A stretch of DNA of 64,000 bases. Origin: Plumapathes pennacea. Its lineage: Eukaryota; Cnidaria; Anthozoa; Antipatharia; Myriopathidae. The position numbers and the translations under genes are program-made. The stretch lies in assembly GCA_964036295.1 (NCBI GenBank), contig OZ038465.1, positions 3,233,115 to 3,297,114 on the forward strand. The letters are read 5' to 3'. The notes below the pieces were generated by a model. That model saw nothing but the letters and a program-made list of their open reading frames with translations, was not told the DNA's origin and did no database searches. Positions 1 to 19,900 of this stretch are shown here, piece after piece. The stretch's first letter is position 1. The number at the start of each line of letters is the position of its first letter.

Positions 1-306
1 ACCAAAAGAAAGAAATAACACAATATTCCTGGGTTAGTGTCACATTATATTATCACAATCAAAAATATATACCAATAAAAATAGCCATTCATACTTGATT
101 AACGCCAAATGATGTTGGCCAAATTGTCACACAAAAAGCTTCTTTAATTTGTATTGATATCAATTTTTAAATATTGTTTATCAGTTGACATGGATTATTA
201 TAAATCATTGATTTATTACATAAATCATTATTTTCATGCTTCTACAGTCGCTGGTGACAGTTCATGGAAATAGATGTACATGTAAATGGCTTATTGTTGT
301 TTGCAG

Positions 307-1321
307 GTCTTTTCTCTTGGCACCCTACTCTCATGGCCCTTGGGGTAAGTTAATGATTAACTCAACTGAGCTGTATGTACAATACTGCATAGCTATATAT
401 TATGTGAGAGGTTCATCATAATGGGCATCAAAGGTGAAATGCAAAGTCCTCTTCCAGGAGCTGTTTTTTAAAAGATGCGTACTGTATGTCAAATGTTTAA
501 TTTCAACTGTACCAGAAAATAAATGTACAATAGTCTGTCAGTGCTTCTGCATATACTGTATTTTATGTTTTGATGAATACAACTTTCTTAAATATATCTT
601 CAGTGATTTGACTGGGTTGAGTTGGAGGGGGGGGAGGGGAGGGGTAAAGTTATGGGTAAACAATTGAAGCTTGTAGGTTTGTATTCGCTGTTCTAACAGC
701 TTTTAAATTCCTGGATGCATCAAAAAGGCAGCGTGAGAATCATCCTCAGCTCATAATGTGTGTAATGTAATAACACCTATTTTCCCTTTCTAATCCATTA
801 CCTAGTTTGGATTTCTCATGGTGGAGGCGATAATAGTATTCTCTCCCCAAAGTTCCCTTGTACAGTCTGCGGCAAGAGCTACTAAAGTGAAACTCCACTG
901 GATAACACAGCTACTGGCCATTTTGTGCAGCATGGGAGGCTTTGCGGCGATCTACTACAATAAAGAAAGTCGTAACAAACCCCACTTTACAACTGTACAT
1001 TCTTGGTTTGGACTGTGCACAATGGTTTTGGTAAGCCTACAGGCCCTCCAAGGGTTGACAGTTTTGTACCCCAAATTCTCTCCAATTGCAAAGAAGTTGA
1101 AGCTGTCGCAGCTGAAACAACTTCATGCTGTGTGTGGTGCACTGATTTTCTTTATTGCCTGTGCCACTGTGGTGCTAGGGTTTTGCTCAAACTGGTTTAC
1201 AAGGACTGTTGATAATAGTGTTATAGTGTTTTTAAGTGTCACATCTGCATTGGCTTTGGGTGGGGTTGTCATTGGTCAGGTTTTCACTGAGTATGGCTTG
1301 AAACGGAAACCTGGAACATGA
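307..1321 (+). CDS. CYB561D2: Cytochrome b561 domain protein (3' end of gene)
   Basis: Two exons are visible: 307-344 and 806-1321, joined in phase 0 with acceptor cag/ctag and donor gtaagt. Earlier exons lie left of the window. The family are multi-pass membrane b-type haem proteins that pass electrons across endomembranes, with ascorbate as the usual cytosolic donor and ferric iron or monodehydroascorbate as acceptor. The short exon encodes LFSWHP, the conserved haem-histidine region, and the long one supplies four hydrophobic spans with the second conserved His region (QLKQLHAVCG). The segments LFSWHPTLM, VFSPQSSL and CSLWFT-like CSNWFT match the D2 subgroup best. The stop TGA is at 1319-1321. 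Identity to the family is clear; the choice of D2 over D1 is less certain. Confidence 0.85.
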
Positions 1322-3657
1322 TCATTGTTTGTTCAGTATGTTTTGGCTGAGCAGTTCCCAGCATGAACTCTGTCACTCCCAAGCATAGAATTCTCTCTAC
1401 CATGTAATGAGAATTGTAGTTTTTATCAACTGTTTTCTGAGCAGTGCATACCAAGAGTCAACTGAAAGAGTAATTTGAATTTGATCTCTTCTGGGAGTGA
1501 TTGGTTGATGTGTACTCTCAGGTACATTATATTTTATCACATCGCTTGTCGTAAGCAAAACCAAGACAGAATACATCACTATTATTTTGAAGATTAAAAT
1601 GATCCCAACCAATAAGCCACTTTCACAATCATGCCCAGTTCATTAGGCGCAGATATTCTGGCGGACCACCTGACGATAAAACACGGCAGGTATCGGTGGA
1701 GAACTGCTTCTTTGTTCATAATACAATTATGTAGAAACAAAAGACACACTCATTTATGTGGAAGGTTAAGCGTACTAATTGTTATTGCGCATGACTGTGT
1801 AAGTGGCTTATTTAAAGGGGCAGTGTCATGAGATGCGCATGCGTGGGCGTTTTGTCGAATTTTGAAAACATTTGCCCAATGTTTTTAAGTTTGAAATCCA
1901 ATATGGCGTCCACAACGGCGGTGGATCTGATCTCATGACACTGCCCTTTTGCAAGACATGAAGCCGACATGTGTTACACTGGTTAATTTGCACTGCGATC
2001 CAGTGTTACTGTTCGGGTGTGACATCCCATTTCGTACGTTTTGTGATATATATTTTTATATTTTCAGTGCAGCTTTTGAAATCTCACAACGAACGAGATA
2101 ACATAAAACGATTTTATCGATCAAAAATCGTTACAAAAATCGTTTGCTGCAAAGCATTCCATTTCGTGCGGGGACAACGTTGACACTCCCAAGTTCATTA
2201 TGCAGATTCTCCCAACCATTTATGACGAATTTTATGGGTGATGTAGGGAGAATCGATAGCTCAATCAGCTTTTCATCTGAACAAAGTGTCATAGAGCTCG
2301 AAAAGACATTTTCTATAGCCCTAAATATACAGTGTATACAGTATCGGGCGCATTTCTTGCTAGTTCGAAATTTTCTAGCATGCCCCAGGCGTTGGGCTAG
2401 CGGAGTTTTTAGGTCTTGAATTGAAAAGCCAAGTTTGCTAAATTATGACGGGTATTTGTAGTGAGAGACTGGAAGAAAAAAAATTCGCACAAATGGATCA
2501 TGCGAGATCGGGCATATCACACCTGAATAGCGCAACACCGCGTCACGAAAAATTGACCAGTGTAACAGTTTTTCTTTTTCAAAGAAGAATATACTTTCAC
2601 AGATCAACTCTTTTAGGGAAGGATCATTTTCCGGGAAAAGAAAACAAGTTTCTGACCGTGGAAATGATGTGTGTTAAGGATTGGAGTACACCAGCCACAC
2701 AAAATACATCCCTTGCATTTTAATCCAGAAAATTTACTCACACGACCACACAAGCTGTAGCTTTAAACTTTTATCGTGTATAAATAAAGGTTGATTGATT
2801 TATTGATTGATCCTGTTGTTACAATGTGCGCAGATACCGTGAATCCGGTTTTCTGAATTGGACATACGGAATTAATATGTTTATTGAAAAACTCGTAACG
2901 TTAGAAAAACTGTTTGTGGATTGCGTGAGATGGACTGCTTTAATTTGAGTGCGATTTTCATTAACCAATCCATAACTAGTTCTTTATCTGGCACTATTTG
3001 TCTAACAAACGGAGTAATATTCGGCGAGGCGTGTATAGTAAACATAACTAAAAAATTTAGTATCACTGTATGTCACATTTGCTTGTCATTTTGAACTTGT
3101 CATTTAACTGCGAACTTTACGCTCGAGCAGCTTTCTCGATCTGTTTCGGTTTTTTCGGCTAGTGCTTATCGTTAAGGTCTCACAATGCAACGAATTGAAC
3201 GCGTAATGAAATACAAAGGAAAATGTAGCCATAAGGTGGATGACAATAAAGAAAGAAGGCATAAAAATATTGGTCTTTTGCAGGCTTTTGATCCGGGTTT
3301 TGCCACCCCCTGTTGTTTTGCATCAATTCGTTGGCAGAAATGTATGCACAAGCTTTACCGCGTGTTCTCCAGATCTTGTCTCACTTCCGTGTACTGTATT
3401 CCTAAGTCCTCTATTTCATAAAAAAGAAGTGCGAACAGGATCCCTGATTCAACTAACAAGTGTTTGCAAAGGCTGGTTGGGCCATCTAAGTCGCCAGAGG
3501 GTTTAGCTGTATAATAGAATTACTCGTGCTGAAAATTATGTGATCTTATCCAGCCGCGTTGCCGGTGTATATACGACGCAGTGGGAACATTGGCGTGAAC
3601 TGACCTGTTGGAGATAATTCTACCCGTAGCTCTTTGGGCAACATTTGCTACTAAATA
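1322..3657. other. Intergenic region between CYB561D2-like and TRIM-like genes
   Basis: No convincing exon was found. Several open stretches (for example 2144-2419 and 2445-2723) show no recognisable domain and no splice pattern. It holds one foldback element (1813-1950). Near 2780-2812 an AATAAA is followed by TTGATTGATT-type repeats, a form often seen at the 3' tails of retroelements; this one is not further resolved. Confidence 0.5.
1813..1950. mobile_element. Foldback MITE, family 1 (copy 1)
   Basis: The ends are inverted repeats: GGGGCAGTGTCATGAGAT at 1817-1834 faces ATCTCATGACACTGCCC ending at 1946. A second, diverged copy with the same ends and the same internal AAATCCAAGATGGCGTCCAC-like segment is at 19806-19970. 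Non-autonomous, no ORF. Target-site duplication not resolved. Confidence 0.75.
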
Positions 3658-5331
3658 ATGGCATTCTTTATCAAAGCCAGGAAAGTTTCCACGACTGATG
3701 AAGTGCCTAAGTTGGACGAAACTTTGTGTCCCGTATGCAAGGAGGAATATGACGAACCGAAACGCCTGCCATGCATGCATGTGATCTGTGTGCGGTGTCT
3801 TGAAGACGTCGTAGCTCCAAACGCGCTGACTCTCCACTGTCCCATCGACGACCAAGAGCTGCCTTTGCCCATGGGTGGTATAGCCGTACTGCCGACTGAT
3901 GATCGAGTTGTCAGTTTGTTGATTGCGGTATCCAAAGACCAGAACAGAAGGGACATCAAACCGAGGGCGGCGCGTCCCCCGCACATCAAACCAGCAACTG
4001 ATCGAAAAATCGCGCGCCGCTCGTTAACTGAGGATGAAGGGCCTTCGTTGGAGGAACAAGAGGCGAAAATAAAGCAGCAAGTTCAAGAATTCGCAGAGGA
4101 AATCCGACAATTGGTCACAAAGAAGGAGAAGGAGATAGAAAAGAAGGTGGAAGAAGCATTTGCGAAAGTGAAGGAAGGCAAGCCTGTGAACACTACACTA
4201 CTGCAAGACATCGTGTCGGCCGCTTCACAGTTTGGACAATTAGATCAAGACAAGCCATCAAGAAGTACGCAACCCAGGCGCCGGGTCGAGACTGTCATTC
4301 TTGACCTAACTCCGAGCCGAAAGATCCTGCAGAGTTTGAAAGTGGAAGGCCTGGCCGCCATACAAACTGCCCGCAAGTCGCCGAAGACCGAGGTAGCCGA
4401 TGAAGCGTCAAGTCGTCAAGCTATTTCACTTAACAGTATTGGCGCGAGTAATTCTTACCGAGACGTAGCCGACATCACTTCAACCCTAACTGTGCCTATC
4501 AGCATGAAGGGAATGTTTAACCCCGGAGCTGTGGCGACCTGCAAGGACGGACGAATTGCTGTCACCGACTACGGCAACGAATGTGTGTGGCTGTTCAGTC
4601 GCGCAGGCGCGTTTCAAAGCCGCGTTTCCGGAGATGGTGAGGAAGACGAGTTGGAAAGCCCTGACGGAGTTGCCTTTCTCTCTGATGGCACTCTCGTCGT
4701 GGCCGACTCACCGTTCGATGAGGCGCAAAGTTTGCACCTTTACGATAGCGACGGCAAGTTCCAGCAGTGTCTGTTGGAGATGCCAGAGGAGGAAGGAGTA
4801 TCATTTGGGCGAATCTTCGTCGATTGCGAAGACCGAATCTTGGTGATCTGCACTGCGAACGAGAACACTGTTCAAGTGTACGACAAAGAGGGTGAAGTCG
4901 AAATGGAGTTTGGCCAGGAGGAGCTGACGGGTCCGGAGAAAGTTGTTTTTCACAAAGGGCAGTTCTTCGTGTCTGACACCAGCACAGCCACAAATCGTTG
5001 CTGCATCAAGATCTTTGATCAAGCGGGCGAACTCGTGCGCTCGTTTGACGAAGATAAGTACACGCTTGGTCAAACCGATAATCTTGGAATTGACATCAAT
5101 TACCCGATCTTATTAACTCTGGATATGAAAAACGACCGCATTCTGGCATACCACGGCTTGTCAAAAGAAATAAAAGTTTTCCAGTTGGATGGGAGTCCAG
5201 TAAAACAGATTAAAACGGTGTCAGGAGCCAAGGACATCGCGCTGACCAGCGACAACAAGAGCATCGTGATTACTTGTGGAGAAGACAGTATCATGCAAAA
5301 GACAGTGCAAATTGTCAAGTACCCGGTTTGA
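3658..5331 (+). CDS. Intronless RING / coiled-coil / NHL-like propeller protein (TRIM-like E3 candidate)
   Basis: One uninterrupted 557-residue ORF. Residues 24-64 form a RING: C24-x2-C27, C39-x-H41-x2-C44-x2-C47, then C61-x2-D64, so the eighth zinc ligand is Asp where Cys is usual. Residues about 128-180 are charged, with heptad character (EEQEAKIKQQ, KKEKEIEKKVEEAF), and look like a coiled coil. No B-box is apparent. Residues about 275-557 carry repeated D-G-x-hydrophobic-D strands such as CKDGRIAVTDYG and SDGTLVVADS, as in NHL/six-bladed propellers of TRIM2/3/32/71-like proteins. By family it would be a ubiquitin ligase binding substrate or RNA through the propeller. The lack of introns beside intron-rich neighbours suggests an origin by retroposition or lineage expansion (inference). 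Confidence 0.85.
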   Translation: MAFFIKARKVSTTDEVPKLDETLCPVCKEEYDEPKRLPCMHVICVRCLEDVVAPNALTLHCPIDDQELPLPMGGIAVLPTDDRVVSLLIAVSKDQNRRDIKPRAARPPHIKPATDRKIARRSLTEDEGPSLEEQEAKIKQQVQEFAEEIRQLVTKKEKEIEKKVEEAFAKVKEGKPVNTTLLQDIVSAASQFGQLDQDKPSRSTQPRRRVETVILDLTPSRKILQSLKVEGLAAIQTARKSPKTEVADEASSRQAISLNSIGASNSYRDVADITSTLTVPISMKGMFNPGAVATCKDGRIAVTDYGNECVWLFSRAGAFQSRVSGDGEEDELESPDGVAFLSDGTLVVADSPFDEAQSLHLYDSDGKFQQCLLEMPEEEGVSFGRIFVDCEDRILVICTANENTVQVYDKEGEVEMEFGQEELTGPEKVVFHKGQFFVSDTSTATNRCCIKIFDQAGELVRSFDEDKYTLGQTDNLGIDINYPILLTLDMKNDRILAYHGLSKEIKVFQLDGSPVKQIKTVSGAKDIALTSDNKSIVITCGEDSIMQKTVQIVKYPV

Positions 5332-7594
5332 AATTTTAATATTTTTTGTTTTTAGCATGGTTTAGTGAGACAGACGTGTATTGCAGTAAACAGACTTAAA
5401 TACAATCAGTTGACCGCGAGGGAATAGAAACTATATGATTACAGTCGTGAGCATCACCGTCGGGACTATAGCATTTGACTGTCAGCTATAGAAAGAGTTC
5501 AGTTGCACAGAGAAACATGTGAAAATCGGCAAGGACCAAATCTGCATGCTGTCCGCCTTAGAGTGGTGTCCGCTTTAGAGAGAGTTGACCGTATATCATT
5601 ATACGGCGTATATCATCGTTCGGCCGTGGTTGATAGTTTTCTTCTACGTATTTTCGGTCCTTATACTATTCGCGACACTCTTGGTCAGTTTGCTTTGTGA
5701 GACAGTGAAGTGCTTCTCGTCTTTTTCAGTCGGTCGGCAATTTCGCATTCAGAAAAAGTTGTGATGTTCTCGCCTTGTGTGCTTGCACTTCAACACAAGT
5801 CAGTGTGGAGTGTTTACAAACTATATATCAAAAAACAAGCTCAAAACAAAACGAAGATATCATGTGATTCGCCCAACATTCGCTAAAACGTGCCCGCATC
5901 ACCATTCCCGATTGCCACTCGCGATTATCACTCACAATTTCCACTCCCGATTGCCAACTCCCGGTTACCACTCCCGATTGCCAACTCCCAATTACCACTC
6001 CCGATTATCACTCACAATTACCACTCCCGATTGCCACTCCCCATTACCACTCCCGATTGGGTCTCGGAAGCGCGGGATACGCAGCCGCGTAGGGCTGGGG
6101 GCAAAACCATGCGCGGCAAGGAACTGGGGTGAGGCTTGTACCGATCATAATTCGAGCACTAATTTCGTTCCCCAAGCATAATTTTGAGCACAATTTACGA
6201 TTTTTATGAGCACTGCCGGCAGGCATAAGTCGCCATTACCATCTTTTCAAAAACGGTCATTTTTGACGAAAAATGTAAAATTCTTCAAACTTTCAGGAAC
6301 CGTCCTTGGACTATGACGAGACTTTTGCAATACTAACAATTGTGATAATTTTCTTCAGTTGTTGACGAGATATAACAAGAAAATTTGATTGAAAAAGGTG
6401 AATTGTTAGGTAAAGTTTTGCTCTTATTACTCGCGACCCGCTCTATATATTATCATAATTTGTATTTAAAACCTCCCTTGTACATTCAGGAACATTCTTT
6501 GAAAATTTCATGCGATTCTGCTACTCATGCAGATTTTGAGATTGGGCCGAACTGCCGTTTTTCGAAAATATGGAAAGGCTATGGCGGTTGGTAGTGGGTA
6601 CGGGTGGGGATGGGGGAGTGAGGTGGAAGTAAACAAAAAAAAAAAAAAAAAAAAAAAAAAAGATAAAACTCCACAAAACAAAAGTAATGAAGCAACAATA
6701 CTGCCTTCGGACGTTTCTTTAATTTTTGCAGTGATAAAGAAGTCGTACTGATCCAGACGTACAGAGTTAATAAGCGTTCACGCCGCATTTTACACTCAGA
6801 TGTACTAGACATTAAGTCAGTGACTTGACTCTGACGTGCAGCTAATATTAAATATAGCAAACTCTGACCATAATTCTTATGCACTCGTGTTCAGTTCCCA
6901 AACATCCCATAAACAGAGCTGCTTCTAAAATTTCGAGCTAGACGTTGATGTGTTTCAGTCAGATTTCAACAGTCGTGGTTAAAAGCCATTGGGACGCTTT
7001 TTACAGAACACAATCACAGGTGAAACTCAGTTTTCCCTCGAACTTCCCTGTTAAAATCCCTCTCCTCATCACAACATGACATTCAATGTTGTGGATTATT
7101 GTGCAGGAATAAGCAGCGAACATGACTTAACTTCCAAACTGACCTGGATGAGAGGGTAAATTGTCTTATCGTCCCAACACATTTGACCATGATTGAAGGC
7201 TACTAAAGCTGAATAGATGCTGACAAAAAGAACAACAAGCAGTGAAAACTAATAACAATGGACTTAGCTTTTGTCTCTTTTCTTCTACTTCTTCCTATCT
7301 CTGCATGAATCCTTCGTTACATATGGAAACTGCATAAATATTTTCATACCATTCCGACTTGTGGTGAACCCAATCGTGCCTTAAACAACTGGATCTTGAT
7401 CAAGCAAGAAAACATCGCAACAACGTGATAATTCATGGTCACAACGTAAGTATGTCATGGCTGAAAAAAAAAAACCTCTGGCTAGCAAATATATTTTCAA
7501 AATGTTCAAGAACATATACAGTTCCCAAGAAGACGTCGAGCTTAACTGGCAAACGAGGAAACATGGGTAGAGTGTCCAGTCTGCGCAGTTCTTT
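5332..7594. other. Gene-free flank between TRIM-like gene and METAP2
   Basis: No exon could be supported. It contains a degenerate minisatellite (5889-6058) and a poly-A run (about 6635-6660). The remaining sequence shows no recognised gene. METAP2 reads in from the right on the minus strand, so its 3' untranslated region probably lies here. Confidence 0.5.
5889..6058. repeat. Degenerate minisatellite (about 12-16 bp unit)
   Basis: Roughly a dozen imperfect repeats of CCACTCCCGATTGCCA/ACTCCCGATTACCA type in tandem. Each reads as a variant of ACTCCCGATT followed by a short spacer. It is translatable on the plus strand as His-Ser-Arg-Leu-Pro-like repeats but lacks other coding features. Confidence 0.8.
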
Positions 7595-16413
<8,819 letters not shown>

Positions 16414-16932
16414 GTTGGCTAGGTGGCTTTGGTGGTGCCCAGATCCCTGGTAACACTCGATCCAGCCTTTTTGGCGCGCAACTATAAAACGACAACTTTT
16501 TCGATTTTAGCCGCGCGCAAAAAATAGGGATCGAAAAAGTCGACGTATGCTCTGCGTATCGAGGAGAAACGCTTGTTACGCAGTCTAGCAGAGGGAGATA
16601 ACGCGCCCATTTGGCAAAATACATAAATCATCACCTGGAAACACCCAGGAGGTTGGGGTGGAGATGGTTACAACTGGAATTGATCGATAGTATCCCACTT
16701 GGCTTTCATCATCCCGCGGAACAGCTATACTATTCGGGGTGAGAAGTCGGCGAAAATTTACGAGCCGTTTGTGTGTGCCATGGATAGTCCAAGGTCCAAG
16801 GTTATGCGTTATATTTGGATTTACATAAAGTGATATTCATTTCAATGAAACGTGTCCGTTCGTTGCCCAGGGATTGTTCACCAACGATCACGATATTTGT
16901 GGCTTATTCATGTCGGAATCCTGAATGCCCAT
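16414..16932. promoter_or_regulatory. Divergent intergenic promoter region, METAP2 / SLC41A
   Basis: The start codons of METAP2 (minus) and the SLC41A model (plus) face away from each other across about 520 bp. Transcription start sites are not marked by a clear TATA element. The function is inferred from the head-to-head layout. Confidence 0.5.
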
Positions 16933-19900
16933 ATGTCTTTTTCGTTTGCTGGTTTGCTTCAAGTTGGCGTGATTGTTAAGGATACGACTGTACGAAGAAG
17001 GACCGTACCAGGCGATCGTATACTGACATCAACAAAGGGTGGCGAAAACGATCATAAGATGGTTCCGAAAATTAGTGTTATCGATGTGGAAGCGATCGAT
17101 GCGTACGGGAAGGATGAAAATTCCCAAGAAAATGAAGTGAATGAAGCTTTTACAAGGGCAATTACAGAGCCAGAGATATTGGGAGCTGTAAAGAAAGATC
17201 AAAACTCGTGCATGAACGGTTCGTTGATCAACAGCAGTGATGATTTCCAAGAGTTTTCGAACAACCATCTGGAACCCCTGTTACAACAAGAAGACGACGA
17301 TGAACTTAAAACAGAATTGTCTGGGACAACCGGGTCCCAAGAGAGCTCGCTTGGTATAGCGCTTCAAGTATTTTTTCCTTTTCTTGTCGCTGGCTTTGGA
17401 ACAGTATCAGCCGGATTGCTTTTGGATTTAGTGCAGGTAATTGTACGAATAGAGCTCTATTACAGTAGGTATATTGTCCTTCTGAAATCCATATAAACTC
17501 GCTAGTAGTTCTCAAAATAAGCGGTTTATTGAATCTATTGAATGAAGAAATTAGTTAAATTATGTTCTTTAATTATCAGAATATTTCTTCTGTAATATTT
17601 GCAATACAAAATTGTGTGAATTTGAAAGTACCTTTAATGTTGGTGAGATTTTATGCTCAGTGCGATACAAATCAGTTAAGATAAACAATACACTACATAC
17701 TGCATCATCAAGGGTACAAAAGTGTAGGTCAGATATTTTTCTGTCCTTTATTGATTAATTAATATGCATGCAGATACTGTAAAGCCAGGTTTTGCACAGC
17801 TTTGAAACCTCTTGATTAAAAAAAAATGTTATACATTTAAATGTATATTTGCTCTCTGGAGGTTTGGAGGTTTTGCACAAGAGGTAGATGTACAAAAAAG
17901 TCCTTGAAATTGAGTCATTGTGGTTACAAAGCAACAAAGCAACTGTTGGGGAATTCACATTTAATTCTAACACGTTAGCATTCCTTGTGATTTAATTTGT
18001 TTTCACTAAAAAGTCCTGTAAAAAAACATTTGCCAATTAAGCGACATGTACAATAATCCTCAACTGGTCAATATAATTCTGTCTGTTGCCACCCTCTGAG
18101 AAATATTACCACAGGGTTTGTGTTCAACTTTGTGTGCCCAGAAATCAGGGTGTGTGAGGACCTGTTCATATGAGCCCAGTCATGTGTTCATGTCATGGGA
18201 AGTTTAAGCCCACAGGTAACCGAAATGAATTGTCTATGATGCAAAAGTTTTTGCCAATAATTGCAGAATTATTCTTCCATCAGTGCCAAATTAGGAAGCA
18301 AGAAAGTGCCATGTACTGCCACAAAAAAATAGTGATAATTTAAATTGATTTATAGCATTAAAACAGAGGGTCAAGGTTCACCTACCTTATTTGTTCTTTT
18401 TACTTTTTAGCACTGGAAAGTGTTCAACGAAATCTCGGAAATCTTCATTCTGGTCCCAGCACTTCTTGGATTAAAGGGCAACCTAGAGATGACTCTAGCA
18501 TCAAGACTTTCAACTGCAGTAAGTGCATGTACTAGCTCATATTTAATTATACATGCATGACTACCATGTGAGAGTCACAAAACCTAGGACTCCACATACA
18601 CTCTAGAGTGGAATGTGTAAATATGGTGGGTTGTACTGGACAGTATAGCAACATGTATCAACTCATAACATTACTTTGTTATAAAATAAATAATAGTTGC
18701 AATTATAATATTAATAATTATAGTAATTTGACTGTGCACTCACAGGCAAATGTAGGACACATGGATAACAAGAAGCACCTGTCCAAACTGATAGGAGGCA
18801 ATCTTGCATTAATACAGGTATTTTTATTATTTGTTTTGTAAGATACTGGTTAGTCCAATGAAGGTATGTATGTAGTACACTGCATTCTCACTGGATCATG
18901 TGAAACATTGTTTTACCTCATATAATTAGTGTGTGATTATTTCACTTTGATTGTGTTTGTTCTAAACTGTATCACAACCAACATAAACAATTATGTTTCA
19001 AATTTGTGTTGTATGCTCTGCACATTCACACCGACATTAAAGTGAAAAATTGTTTCATTGGGGAGACTTGAAATGTAGAAACCAAATATCATACTCTGAA
19101 CGTAAATTTGTTAAGAATCCCAACTGGTCAGAGACTAACCAGTTGGCTATTTACATAGTGTGGCTGAGGATTTGAACTGAGGGCTACTGTGTTGCAAATT
19201 CAGCTAGTGGTCAGAGCGGGACTTGAACCTGGGACCTCCTGTTTCAAGCCACTCTAGATTTCAACCACTCAGCCACACTGCCTCCTATGAGTCCACAAAT
19301 GTGTCATATCCATTATGAACACAATATACATGTACACTGTAAGAGGTTTTCTAACAGATTATAAGAAAAATCACTGAGGCACCCTTATCCTGGGTTGTTA
19401 TTTCCTGGTACAGGTACAAGCTACAGTAGTGGGAGCGCTGGCGGCAATAGCAGCTGTGATAATGGGTTGGGTGATGGATGGACACTTTGACATCAACCAT
19501 GCAACCCTGTTGTGTGCCAGCAGCTTAGTCACAGCCACTCTTGCCAGCCTTATTCTGGGTTCTGTCATGGTTGCAGTCATTCTTCTCTCACGGAAATGCA
19601 ACATCAATCCAGACAATGTTGCCACGCCAATAGCAGCAAGTTTGGGTGATTTGATAACCCTTGCACTGCTCTCAGCAATTAGCAGATTCTTGCACAACTG
19701 CATTGGTAGGTTTACAGTCAGTGACAAAGTACATCAGCTAGCTTTAATAATACTTTTTGTAGTGTTTTTGAGAGGTAGTCATTATTACTTGTTTCAGCAC
19801 TGGGTTAATGTCATGAGATGTTTTCAAGTTTGAAATCCAAGATGGCATCCACAATGGCAGCAAACGGCAATGGACGCCATCTTGGATTTCAAACTTGAAA

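Noticed and set aside
1..306. Coding exons at the left edge
   Set aside because: AT-rich sequence leading to a splice acceptor at 306; treated as an intron of the CYB561D2-like gene.
16852..16932. Extending SLC41A upstream to a GTG at 16852
   Set aside because: GTG is not an expected start here; the first in-frame ATG is 16933, and 17059 is a further candidate.
19185..19285. A functional tRNA gene
   Set aside because: A- and B-box-like motifs are present, but the body does not fold as a clean cloverleaf and continues into a longer non-tRNA tail, as in a SINE.
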